Below are positions 48,095 through 56,288 of a stretch of DNA of 64,000 nucleotides, piece after piece. The DNA lies in contig CAYJKO010000003.1 in the NCBI GenBank assembly GCA_964371145.1, positions 39,702 to 103,701 of the forward strand. The letters are read 5' to 3'. The position numbers and the translations under genes were made by a program. The notes beneath the pieces were generated by a model. That model was not told where the DNA came from. It worked only from the letters and a program-made list of their open reading frames with translations, and searched no databases. This stretch comes from CAUTNA01 sp964371145 (GTDB taxonomy: Bacteria; Pseudomonadota; Alphaproteobacteria; Rs-D84). Position 1 is the stretch's first letter; the number at the start of each line of letters is the position of its first letter.

Positions 48095-49318
48095 ATGAAT
48101 ATCTTTATTATTTTCATAGTATTCATATTTATGGGGGGATATTTGTTAATGGACAGCCCCAACCAAAGAGTTATCAAAACAGAATTAGATTCTTCTATTT
48201 CACGCGCAGATTTGCGTTCTATCGCAGAATGCGCCGCAGCAGCACACATTGCAACTATTAAAAACATCTCATTCAATGACCCGTGTCTGGAACAATTTGA
48301 AATATCCAGCCAATATGTATGCACAAATGCGTCAAAAAGAATAGTAGAATGCACAAGTTCGCCGAAATTCAGCTTTATAATGACGACCAGCAAACCAATT
48401 TCCCAGAAAAAATATAATTCTATGATGGATATTATGGATAAATATTATAAAAACGTTGGCACGTTTGGGGTATTTGTAGATAATTCTGTAATGATGGCGG
48501 GAAATACCGGAAAAAGAACTATACCTGAAAACATTCGTGACAAATTTAACATAACAGATGGACAGCTGGTTTATTTTACAAATTCTGATATACCGCAACA
48601 ACAAACAGATTATATAACAACACAATCAAATAACGACATCGTATGTCCGGTGGGAACAACAAAAACATATCGCTTTCGTCGTTGGCAATGCATCCCTGTA
48701 AATAATAAAACTGCGTGCAGTGGTGACAGAATTTGGGATTCAGAATTATATGAATGCGTACCGGACGAATCCAAACGACCATTATGCGAAACCAATCAAA
48801 CAGCCGTAATGGTTGAAAATATTTGGGAATGCATTAATCCTTTTTTAGATAAAACGTGTCCAGACGGAATGATAGCGCGATTGAATTATGAAAAATTAGA
48901 ATGGGAATGTTTGGAAGATCCAGACGCAAAAGAAATTCAAACAAAATGCAGTGGTATACAATACGGGTCTTTATCGGGTTCGGGTTCGAACACATTGACA
49001 ATAACCAGCAACCGATGCAACGATTGTGAAACCATGATTATAGACGAAGAAAGCTGCACCGCATATTGTATGCCGGACGCGACAAAGTTAAATAATGACG
49101 CTTGTTACAAAGACGCTGAAAGCTGTTCCGATGACGACAAAGCAATTTATTTCGGTTTCCCGTCCAGCAAATATTCTGCAAATGTTCCACAGGTCCAAGA
49201 TACGACTATACCGTCCGGACCCGCATATTCTCAAAATCGCAGATTTAATTGTATGACATGTGATCGCGGCGTAAATTATGATAAATCTTTAATTCCATAC
49301 ATTGTGATATGTAATTAA
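48095..49318 (+). CDS. cysteine-rich surface protein with pilin-like N-terminus
   Basis: 407 aa. A single N-terminal hydrophobic helix (about residues 2-19) is followed by a region with an early basic/acidic pair (RVIKTELDSSISRADLRSIAECAAAAHIATIKN), similar in build to minor pseudopilins. The second half is rich in cysteine (over 20) with repeats of the form W-x-C or Y-x-C followed by proline, e.g. FRRWQCIPVN, ELYECVPDE, NIWECINP, LEWECLED, about 30 residues apart. The protein is probably exported and disulfide-bonded. AAGGGGG site. No close family known to me. Confidence 0.65.
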   Translation: MNIFIIFIVFIFMGGYLLMDSPNQRVIKTELDSSISRADLRSIAECAAAAHIATIKNISFNDPCLEQFEISSQYVCTNASKRIVECTSSPKFSFIMTTSKPISQKKYNSMMDIMDKYYKNVGTFGVFVDNSVMMAGNTGKRTIPENIRDKFNITDGQLVYFTNSDIPQQQTDYITTQSNNDIVCPVGTTKTYRFRRWQCIPVNNKTACSGDRIWDSELYECVPDESKRPLCETNQTAVMVENIWECINPFLDKTCPDGMIARLNYEKLEWECLEDPDAKEIQTKCSGIQYGSLSGSGSNTLTITSNRCNDCETMIIDEESCTAYCMPDATKLNNDACYKDAESCSDDDKAIYFGFPSSKYSANVPQVQDTTIPSGPAYSQNRRFNCMTCDRGVNYDKSLIPYIVICN

Positions 49319-49320
49319 AA

Positions 49321-49342
49321 AATGGGCAATCGCCCATTTTTT
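49321..49342 (+). terminator. terminator between convergent genes
   Basis: Hairpin AATGGGC/GCCCATT with T8. Confidence 0.85.
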
Positions 49343-50254
49343 TTATTTTTCACGTTCGGGATAAAAATCTATACCCAATTGTCCACATTTCTTTTTAAAA
49401 ACTTTGACCTTTGGTTGGCTTTTTAATATATCCAAAATCTTTTTTCTTTTTCTTTCGTTTGGTGTCAATGTTATAAATTCTATTTCATTTTCTAATTCTT
49501 TTATTTTCTTTTCCGCGTCGATTATAACAGATTCTTTAAAACGAATTGCTTCCTGGTTTTCTTTTGCATCTTCCGATGATGTCGGACGAAAGTCTTGCAA
49601 ATCGCTTATTTCATTATTTTTCTTAAAAATTTTATCTTTCAATTCTTGTATTTGAGCATTTAATGCTTTTATCTGTGGTAATTTAATTGCCGACTCAACA
49701 TTTTTCAAAGCACCAACAAAAGATTTATCTGCGCCCCGTTCTTCGGCCAAACTTTCAAATTTTTGCACCAATACAGGATGAACTTCAAAATTTGCAAAAA
49801 AATTATATTTATACCCAGGTTTTAAGCCCAACAATTGAACCAACGCAATAATCTTATTTTTTATTTCTATTGTCTTTTTTTCATTCGTTTCAATTTCTAA
49901 TTTTTTATATTCTTGTTGTAACATTAAAAAATATTGGAAAAATTCATATTCTTTATAATCTGGATTTTCTTTTATACTTTGCAAATGCGCGAAATCAAAT
50001 ATACGCACATTATTAAACATATTATAAAAATCTGAATATTTAATATGCAAGGATGCACTCATACCCAAAAAAGCATAAGCATTATGCAATCCATTTATCG
50101 CGCTGGTTTTATAATTTTCTGCGATTTTGTTATCTATGTTATTATAATTTTTATTGGCATAAAATAAATTTGAATAAATATGTAAAATAAAGTCCGCAAA
50201 CCCCGTCATTTTCCGTGGTAAATTACGTGCAGAAATTTGTTTATTTTCAATCAT
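49343..50254 (-). CDS. hypothetical coiled-coil protein
   Basis: 303 aa, soluble, no export signal. N-terminal part with many aromatic residues (FADFILHIYSNLFYANKNYNNIDNK), a charged helix (LMLQQEYKKLEIETNEKKTIE) and a long coiled coil from about residue 205 to 265 (LNAQIQELKDKIFKKNNEIS). No motif recognised. AAAGG lies before the ATG at 50254. It has a very good promoter (see 50276-50304). Confidence 0.65.
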   Translation of the reverse strand: MIENKQISARNLPRKMTGFADFILHIYSNLFYANKNYNNIDNKIAENYKTSAINGLHNAYAFLGMSASLHIKYSDFYNMFNNVRIFDFAHLQSIKENPDYKEYEFFQYFLMLQQEYKKLEIETNEKKTIEIKNKIIALVQLLGLKPGYKYNFFANFEVHPVLVQKFESLAEERGADKSFVGALKNVESAIKLPQIKALNAQIQELKDKIFKKNNEISDLQDFRPTSSEDAKENQEAIRFKESVIIDAEKKIKELENEIEFITLTPNERKRKKILDILKSQPKVKVFKKKCGQLGIDFYPEREK

Positions 50255-50275
50255 TGCCAACCTTTATTTAAAAAT

Positions 50276-50304
50276 ATTATAGTACAAAGTCAGTCGATTT
50301 ACAA
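50276..50304 (-). promoter_or_regulatory. promoter of the coiled-coil gene
   Basis: On the minus strand TTGTAA (50299-50304), 17-base spacer, TATAAT (50276-50281). Confidence 0.6.
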
Positions 50305-50309
50305 GAAAA

Positions 50310-50336
50310 AACCCTTTGTAAAAACAAAGGGTTATA
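50310..50336 (-). terminator. terminator of fadD-like gene
   Basis: Hairpin AACCCTTTGT/ACAAAGGGTT just after the stop; the minus strand continues in T6. Confidence 0.8.
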
Positions 50337-50339
50337 TTT

Positions 50340-51929
50340 TTATTCTTCACGAATTGGGAATTGTCCCGCATCCAACATTTTGGCTATTTCAAAATGTTTG
50401 ATTTTGCGTGCAGATGTCATAGGCAATTCATCTTCTGTAATTGCGAATTGTTTCACCCATTTATATGGAGCAATAGTTAAATTCGATGCTTTTACCATCA
50501 AATTAACTTTTGTTAAAGAAGTCCCAGGTTGCACTTGGAAAACCGCATATGGAACAACTTTGCCACGTACAGTTCTTTCGAAAACTGCGGCTGCCAAAAT
50601 TTCATCATTTGTTAAATACAAATCTTCCAATTCATCCGGGTATACATTTTTACCGTTTTCTAAAACAATCACTTGTTTTTTACGCGCTTTTACAACCAAA
50701 CGGTTTTTAGAATCGAACATTCCAACGTCACCGGTTTTAAACCAACCGTCTTCATCAAAAGCCTCTGCATTTGCTTCGTCATTACCCACATACCCCGGCA
50801 TAACCAAAGTACCGCGAACCAAAATATCACCGATGCCGGCTTTGTCTTTGTTTACGATTTTAATTTCGTTATGTGGCAATGGTCCCGCATAATGCATTTT
50901 TCCATTATCCATTTTAAATTTAAAATTAAAATTCGCCGGCCCCGTTGTTTCGGTTAAACCATAACAATCGCCAACCACAAATCCCAATTTTTCAAAGAAT
51001 TTACGGATATTTGGTTTCAATGTTGCGCCGGCTGAAATCAACAATTTACATCTGCCACCGAATACATCGTGAATTGGTTGTTCTACTTTTTGAACCAATC
51101 CGCCTAATCCAACAATTTTCAAGAATCCTTTCATTCCCAAAATAGTTTTCATCAATCCGTATTTTTTCTTTTCTTTTGCGCCAGAGACGATTTTTTTATA
51201 AAAACCTTCCCATACACGTGGCACGGCCGGAATGACGTGCGGTTTATATTGTTTAAAATCTTCCAAGAATTTCGCAGGATTCAAAACTGGTTGTAATAAC
51301 AAAGAACATCCCAAAGAAATCGGAGCCAGAATATTAATCACAACACCATATATATGGTATAACGGTAAAAATCCGTAAAACATATCTTCCGATTTAATTA
51401 CAGGTGAATATTTATACGCACCTTCTGTCAAAGACACGATGTTATTGTGGATTAAACCAACAATTTTTGGATTACCGGTTGAACCAGATGTAAAAGATAA
51501 CATTGCGATATCATTTAAATCAACGTCTGCCGCCACGAATTTTTCGATGTCTGTTGCGTCTGGTGTTTCGATATCGAACATTTTGGCATTACAATCCACG
51601 AAATAATTTGGTTGAGCCAACACCAATTTGCATTCTGTTCTTTCAATCATATTTTTATGTTCAGTTTTTGAAAGCCCCGTGTCCAACATCAAAATTTTTG
51701 CACCTTGGGACAAAATCGCGAAATAAGTTTTGATAAATTCAGGTGTATTGCCGGATAAGATACCGACTACATCGCCTTTTTTAACGTTGAATTTTTCACG
51801 CAATAAAACGGCGCGTTGTTTAACCATGTTCAGTAAATCTTTGTACGTTTCACCCTGTCTGACAAAGAATACTTTATCCGCATTTTTTTCACATCTATCT
51901 TGCAGAAATTGATATACGTTTTTAATCAT
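50340..51929 (-). CDS. AMP-binding long-chain acyl-CoA/acyl-ACP synthetase
   Basis: 529 aa. Adenylate-forming enzyme activating a carboxylic acid (probably fatty acid). P-loop LSFTSGSTGNPKIVGLIHNN, A5 motif GDCYGLTETTGP, A8 hinge GWFKTGDVGMFDSKNRLVVKARKKQVIVLENGKNVYP and a C-terminal lysine (TSARKIKHFEI) in the expected place. The two-domain build and the KNVYPDELEDLY stretch are like FadD15-type enzymes. AGGAAAAAAA upstream. Monocistronic. Substrate not decided by sequence. Confidence 0.9.
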   Translation of the reverse strand: MIKNVYQFLQDRCEKNADKVFFVRQGETYKDLLNMVKQRAVLLREKFNVKKGDVVGILSGNTPEFIKTYFAILSQGAKILMLDTGLSKTEHKNMIERTECKLVLAQPNYFVDCNAKMFDIETPDATDIEKFVAADVDLNDIAMLSFTSGSTGNPKIVGLIHNNIVSLTEGAYKYSPVIKSEDMFYGFLPLYHIYGVVINILAPISLGCSLLLQPVLNPAKFLEDFKQYKPHVIPAVPRVWEGFYKKIVSGAKEKKKYGLMKTILGMKGFLKIVGLGGLVQKVEQPIHDVFGGRCKLLISAGATLKPNIRKFFEKLGFVVGDCYGLTETTGPANFNFKFKMDNGKMHYAGPLPHNEIKIVNKDKAGIGDILVRGTLVMPGYVGNDEANAEAFDEDGWFKTGDVGMFDSKNRLVVKARKKQVIVLENGKNVYPDELEDLYLTNDEILAAAVFERTVRGKVVPYAVFQVQPGTSLTKVNLMVKASNLTIAPYKWVKQFAITEDELPMTSARKIKHFEIAKMLDAGQFPIREE

Positions 51930-52022
51930 ATTTTTTTCCTATATTTTAATGATTTTGAAATTATTCCCAAAACCATATTCATTATATAGTGAAAAATACC
52001 ACAAAGGCAAGGCAAATAAAAA

Positions 52023-52044
52023 AAATCCCCGATTGGGGATTTTA
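52023..52044 (-). terminator. terminator of nitroreductase gene
   Basis: Hairpin AAATCCCC/GGGGATTT, A/T runs on both sides. Confidence 0.8.
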
Positions 52045-52046
52045 AT

Positions 52047-52697
52047 TTAAATGATTTGGATTATATCATCTTTTGATAATCTGGATTTTGGTAATCCGCG
52101 ATTATAATCATCTGGCGCGCCATATCCAACGGCGACAACAACACAAGATTCATAACCTGAATTTTCCAAACCAAATTCAAAATCTAAAACGGACATATCT
52201 AAACCTTCCATGACCAAAGAATCCAAACCCATCGCGGCTGTGCCCAATACAAAAGTCCCCAAATTTAAATAAACCTGGTTTACAGCCCAAGATTTAAAAT
52301 CTCCCAATTGGTTTTGATGCATTTCGGCAAAGAATTTACGCCCCGCGTGATTTTGTTGTTTTATATCAGAATTTGCAAAACGGCCGTCCATATCTTCTTT
52401 TTCCAAAACCGCCTCCAGATGTTCCGCATTCAAAGTTTGGGCGCCTGCAAAAATAATAACCGCAGACGCATCCATAATTTTTTGTAAATTAAACGGATAT
52501 TTTTCCGCAGACTTTGCGATTTTTTCTTTTGCAGAATCAGATGTTGCAATAATGAAACGCCATGGTTGCAAATTGGTGGACGATGGGGACAATCGTAATA
52601 ATTCAGAGATTTGACCCAATTGTTCATCATTTAATTTTTTTGTTTCATCAAATGATTTGCAAGAATATCTGTCTTGCATAATTTTTAATATATCCAT
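52047..52697 (-). CDS. nitroreductase family oxidoreductase, NfsB-like
   Basis: 216 aa, FMN-dependent. MQDRYSCKSFDETKKL has the family's R-Y-S-x-K-x-F-x; SPSSTNLQPWRFIIA is the FMN-binding stretch; WAVNQVYLNLGTFVLGTAAMGLDS and VAVGYG follow. It reduces nitro compounds, quinones or flavins with NAD(P)H. AAAGGATAA upstream. No partner genes. Confidence 0.9.
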   Translation of the reverse strand: MDILKIMQDRYSCKSFDETKKLNDEQLGQISELLRLSPSSTNLQPWRFIIATSDSAKEKIAKSAEKYPFNLQKIMDASAVIIFAGAQTLNAEHLEAVLEKEDMDGRFANSDIKQQNHAGRKFFAEMHQNQLGDFKSWAVNQVYLNLGTFVLGTAAMGLDSLVMEGLDMSVLDFEFGLENSGYESCVVVAVGYGAPDDYNRGLPKSRLSKDDIIQII

Positions 52698-52803
52698 TTT
52701 TTATCCTTTTTCTTTTCGGGCGTATTATAACAAAAAATATCTGTTTTTCCAATGTGAAAACTGTCTTGTTATGAAATCTGGATAAATGCGAAATAATATA
52801 TAT

Positions 52804-53208
52804 ATGACACGAATAAACGTAATAAACGTATCCGAATTATCAGATCAACATCTTATCCGGGAATATAATGAATTGCCCCGCGTGATAAAAGGCGAATTTA
52901 ACCTGTGCGATGCCCCAGATAATTATTGTTTGGGCGCAGGCCATATAAAATTTTGCAAAAAACACCAACCAACGATATTACAAAGATACAAAGAATTGTG
53001 TAATGAGATGAAGTTTCGCGGATTTAATGTAAATTATCCATATTCAGAATTGAAAAAATTATATGACAATTCAAATCAAACGGGTATATGTTACGAAATC
53101 CAGAAATCAGACATAGAATTAAATCGCGCGCGAATTATTGAAAAGATAAAGTCACGTCCCGATTGGTATCGTTGGACGCGTCGCCCCGCCCCCGATTGGG
53201 CAAAATAA
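52804..53208 (+). CDS. pyrimidine dimer DNA glycosylase (T4 endonuclease V/DenV-like)
   Basis: 134 aa. MTRINVINVSELSDQHLIREYNELPRV is nearly the T4 DenV N-terminus, where Thr2 supplies the amino-group nucleophile; Glu23 in the REYNELPR segment is the catalytic acid. LGAGHIKF, KFRGFNVNYP and RPDWYRW follow as in DenV (138 aa). It excises UV-made cyclobutane dimers. The ATG at 52804 is required so that Thr becomes residue 2; an in-frame ATG six codons upstream would bury it. No clear Shine-Dalgarno. Confidence 0.9.
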   Translation: MTRINVINVSELSDQHLIREYNELPRVIKGEFNLCDAPDNYCLGAGHIKFCKKHQPTILQRYKELCNEMKFRGFNVNYPYSELKKLYDNSNQTGICYEIQKSDIELNRARIIEKIKSRPDWYRWTRRPAPDWAK

Positions 53209-53231
53209 AAATCCCCGATTGGGGATTTTTA
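53209..53231 (+). terminator. terminator between DenV-like gene and argS
   Basis: Hairpin AAATCCCC/GGGGATTT with T5; the same sequence as at 52023. Confidence 0.8.
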
Positions 53232-53235
53232 TTTA

Positions 53236-54939
53236 TTACATAGCGTTCGGTATTTCCAATCCCATTAAATTTATGGTAATTGCCAAAGTTTCCAAAGATT
53301 TTTTTACCAATTGCAATCTGAACGCTTTTGTTTGACCGTCCACATCATCTCGTAATATCGGGCAATTATGGTAAAAAGTATTAATGCTTTGCGCCAAATC
53401 ATAAGTATAATTTGCCAACAAATATGTCGCACGTTTTTCAAATGCAGAATCCAATGTACGATGTAAATCATTTATCGTCATCAATAAATTACGTTCGTCT
53501 TCACCTGGTTCGAAATCATTCATATTAACGTCTGGGACATTTCCAATTTTATTTAATATAGATTGCAAACGAACGGCGGTATATAAAATATATGGACCTG
53601 TTTTTCCTTCGAAACTGGTGACTGAATCCACATCAAAAATATAATCAGATTTAACATCATGCATCAAATCATTAAATTTCAAAGCCGCCAAAGCAATCAT
53701 TTCAATCGTGTCAACATCCAATTCTTTACCTGCGCCTTTTACGCGGGTCCGGACGGAATCGGCAACAATATTTAACATATCATCCAAACTTGGGACATTG
53801 CCATCACGGGTTTTAAATGGTTTACCATCTGTGCCTGTTATAGTACCGAAACCAATATGTTGTAAATCAACATTTTTGCCAAATCCAACTATACCGGCTG
53901 CACGGAAAATTTGTTTAAAATGCAAATTTTGACGATTATCTGTAAAATAAACAATCGCGTCCGGATTATCTGTTTTTTCACGGTAATAAACGGCCGTCAA
54001 ATCGGCGGCGGCATAGGTTTGAGACCCCGCGGTCGATTTCCACATAACAGGTGGCATAGGTTCGGTATCCGCATCCGTTTTAACCGGAATAATTAACGCG
54101 CCGTCATCCAACACCAATGCGTTTTTACCTTTTAAGATTTCTTCAACCTCTGGCACGTATTGCGCAATTAATCTTTCGCCCTTGTTTTCATCAAAATACA
54201 ATAAATGCAATCTTTTCAACAATTCATCGACCTGGGCCAGAGAAATAGACGTAAAAGATTCATAAACTTTTAAATATTCTTCGTTGCCATTTTGTAAATC
54301 TGTTGTGATTTTTTTTGCACGTTCCAACCAATCTTCATCTTCTTTTGCGCGGGCGCTGGATGCGGGATACATTTTATTTATTTCATCTGCAGATTTTGGC
54401 ATACCGTATTCCATAATCCATGCAATAATTAATCCCATGGGGCGACCCCAATCGCCCATATGATTATAAGACTTGGTTTTATGACCCAAATGTTTGGCCA
54501 CGCGGTTAAAACAATCGCCAACCACGCTGGTGCGTAAATGTCCGATATGCAAAGATTTTCCGATGTTGTACCCACCGTAATCTAAATCTATTGTCAAAGA
54601 CTTTTTATTTGTCGTTGCGCTTTCATTAAATACACAATCCACAACAAAAGAATCTTTTAATTTTAGATTGATAAATCCCGGTCCCGCAACAGACACAGAT
54701 TCAACGTGTTCTATTTTTTCAAAATACGGGGTTAAAATTCCCGCGATTTCACGCGGATTTTTTCCCAAAACCTTTACCAAAACCATTGCTGCATTCGTTG
54801 AAAAATCACCAAATTGTCGGTTTTTAGGAACTTCTACTGCAATATTATTTAAGATATCCGCATTAATAACATTTGCGAATTCTGGAATATTTTGAATCTG
54901 CGCTTTGATTGCATCAGACATAATTTGATAGATGTTCAT
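53236..54939 (-). CDS. argS: arginyl-tRNA synthetase
   Basis: 567 aa, class I. NIGKSLHIGHLRTSVVGD contains the HIGH motif; the KMSK equivalent is degenerate, as is usual for ArgRS. N-terminal additional domain (residues 1-110) and C-terminal anticodon-binding DALR domain (YDLAQSINTFYHNCPIL) are complete. AAAGGTAAAAT precedes the ATG. Confidence 0.95.
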   Translation of the reverse strand: MNIYQIMSDAIKAQIQNIPEFANVINADILNNIAVEVPKNRQFGDFSTNAAMVLVKVLGKNPREIAGILTPYFEKIEHVESVSVAGPGFINLKLKDSFVVDCVFNESATTNKKSLTIDLDYGGYNIGKSLHIGHLRTSVVGDCFNRVAKHLGHKTKSYNHMGDWGRPMGLIIAWIMEYGMPKSADEINKMYPASSARAKEDEDWLERAKKITTDLQNGNEEYLKVYESFTSISLAQVDELLKRLHLLYFDENKGERLIAQYVPEVEEILKGKNALVLDDGALIIPVKTDADTEPMPPVMWKSTAGSQTYAAADLTAVYYREKTDNPDAIVYFTDNRQNLHFKQIFRAAGIVGFGKNVDLQHIGFGTITGTDGKPFKTRDGNVPSLDDMLNIVADSVRTRVKGAGKELDVDTIEMIALAALKFNDLMHDVKSDYIFDVDSVTSFEGKTGPYILYTAVRLQSILNKIGNVPDVNMNDFEPGEDERNLLMTINDLHRTLDSAFEKRATYLLANYTYDLAQSINTFYHNCPILRDDVDGQTKAFRLQLVKKSLETLAITINLMGLEIPNAM

Positions 54940-55017
54940 ATTTTACCTTTTTGTTCAGTGTGCAATATTTATAATACAAGAAAAAACCAAAGCTTTCAAC
55001 TTTTAAAAAAATTAAAA

Positions 55018-55611
55018 TTACTTCACTTTTTTAGAACCTGGTAAATTTAAAAAATAAGTCGCAGCAATGCTGATTCCCAATACTTGATATAAAATACCAA
55101 TTACCATTTGCATGGATGCAAAAAAACGCCCCACGCCCATCGGTATTATATCGCCATAGCCAACGGTCGCAATTGTTGTTAAACTGAAATACCAATTATT
55201 AAAGAATCCGGATACCGTTGTTATTTGCAAAACATCATATACAAACGCAAACACACCAGAAATCAACAAATATCCCAATACCAGAACAAGCAACAAATTC
55301 GATTTGAAAAACAAATTCATCATTGCGTCTGCATTTTTATCTTTGAGTTTTTTTGAAACGTTATCGCTGCGCTCTATTTGTTTGTTTAAATTTTTATGCA
55401 CCCACATAAAAGCGCTGGCGCATGATGCAAATATAAAACAAATCGATAAAAATATGCCGACATCAGTATCGCGGAATAAATAAACCAAAGCGCCCAACAA
55501 GACAAGAAAACTGACAGGCAACAATACAAAATTCATTACCAATCGCAACATACGGTTTTCAGATTTGGTCAAAGGCAAAGAGTTTAGAATTTTTGATTTA
55601 TTTTTTTTCAT
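55018..55611 (-). CDS. two-pore-helix K+ channel with canonical filter
   Basis: 197 aa. Two N-terminal membrane helices, a cytoplasmic linker with a positive stretch (NKQIERSDNVSKKLKDKN), then the pore module: helix LLVLVLGYLLISGVFAFVYD, pore loop WYFSLTTIATVGYGDIIP with the K+ filter TVGYGD, and the last helix. Same build as the gene at 35537, with which it is clearly paralogous (GVGRFFAS shared). AAGGA site before ATG. No RCK or CNBD regulatory domain. Confidence 0.88.
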   Translation of the reverse strand: MKKNKSKILNSLPLTKSENRMLRLVMNFVLLPVSFLVLLGALVYLFRDTDVGIFLSICFIFASCASAFMWVHKNLNKQIERSDNVSKKLKDKNADAMMNLFFKSNLLLVLVLGYLLISGVFAFVYDVLQITTVSGFFNNWYFSLTTIATVGYGDIIPMGVGRFFASMQMVIGILYQVLGISIAATYFLNLPGSKKVK

Positions 55612-55633
55612 TATATTAATCCTTGTTTTAAAT

Positions 55634-56146
55634 TTATTCTTTTTCGAAAAATTCTTTTACATATTCAACTGTGCCATTTAATTTTATATCTTTTCCCGAC
55701 AAATTCAAAGCCATAAAATATTCATCAGATACATCAAACGGTGCAGATATTCCAAAATCTTTTGCAGGGCGATATCCAAATTTTGAATAATATTTATTAT
55801 CACCCAACACGACAGAAAAATCAAAACCCAAATCACGAGCGATTTTATGACCTGTGGTTATTAATTGACCGCCTATTCCGCGCCCTTGGAATTCTGGCAA
55901 AACGGAAACAGGCGCCATGGCCAATTGAATTGTATTTTCAATTTTTATTTTGGTAAACATAATATGCCCAACGATTTCATCATCTTCGATGGCAACCAAT
56001 GATAATTCGGGGATAAAACCCTTTGAATTACGCAAACGATTAACCAAATTATGTTCATCGCCATCTGTGTGCGGCGCAGTTTCAAAAGCCTTTTTCACAA
56101 TATTACGGACATCATTCCAATCTTTTGAAGTTTCTGGTCTGATCAT
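55634..56146 (-). CDS. GNAT family N-acetyltransferase
   Basis: 170 aa. Acetyl-CoA-binding motif A: LPEFQGRGIGGQLITTGHKIARDLGF (Q-x-x-G-x-G/A). FSVVLGDNKYYSKFGYRPAKDFGI is typical of the YhbS-like subgroup. Substrate unknown. GAGGTGAT before the ATG. 22 bases upstream of the channel gene, so probably co-transcribed with it. Confidence 0.88.
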   Translation of the reverse strand: MIRPETSKDWNDVRNIVKKAFETAPHTDGDEHNLVNRLRNSKGFIPELSLVAIEDDEIVGHIMFTKIKIENTIQLAMAPVSVLPEFQGRGIGGQLITTGHKIARDLGFDFSVVLGDNKYYSKFGYRPAKDFGISAPFDVSDEYFMALNLSGKDIKLNGTVEYVKEFFEKE

Positions 56147-56230
56147 TTTATCACCTCTTGTTTATTTATTTTAATTAAAATTATAATAAAAAATCTTGAT
56201 CCTACACAATACAAAAATATTTTAATTAAT

Positions 56231-56258
56231 TTGACAATATTCAGAAAAATTGTATAAT
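56231..56258 (+). promoter_or_regulatory. promoter of the autotransporter gene
   Basis: Perfect TTGACA (56231-56236), 16-base spacer, perfect TATAAT (56253-56258); leader about 24 bases. Confidence 0.75.
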
Positions 56259-56288
56259 AACAGGTATATATAGAGAAGTGGGAATTTA

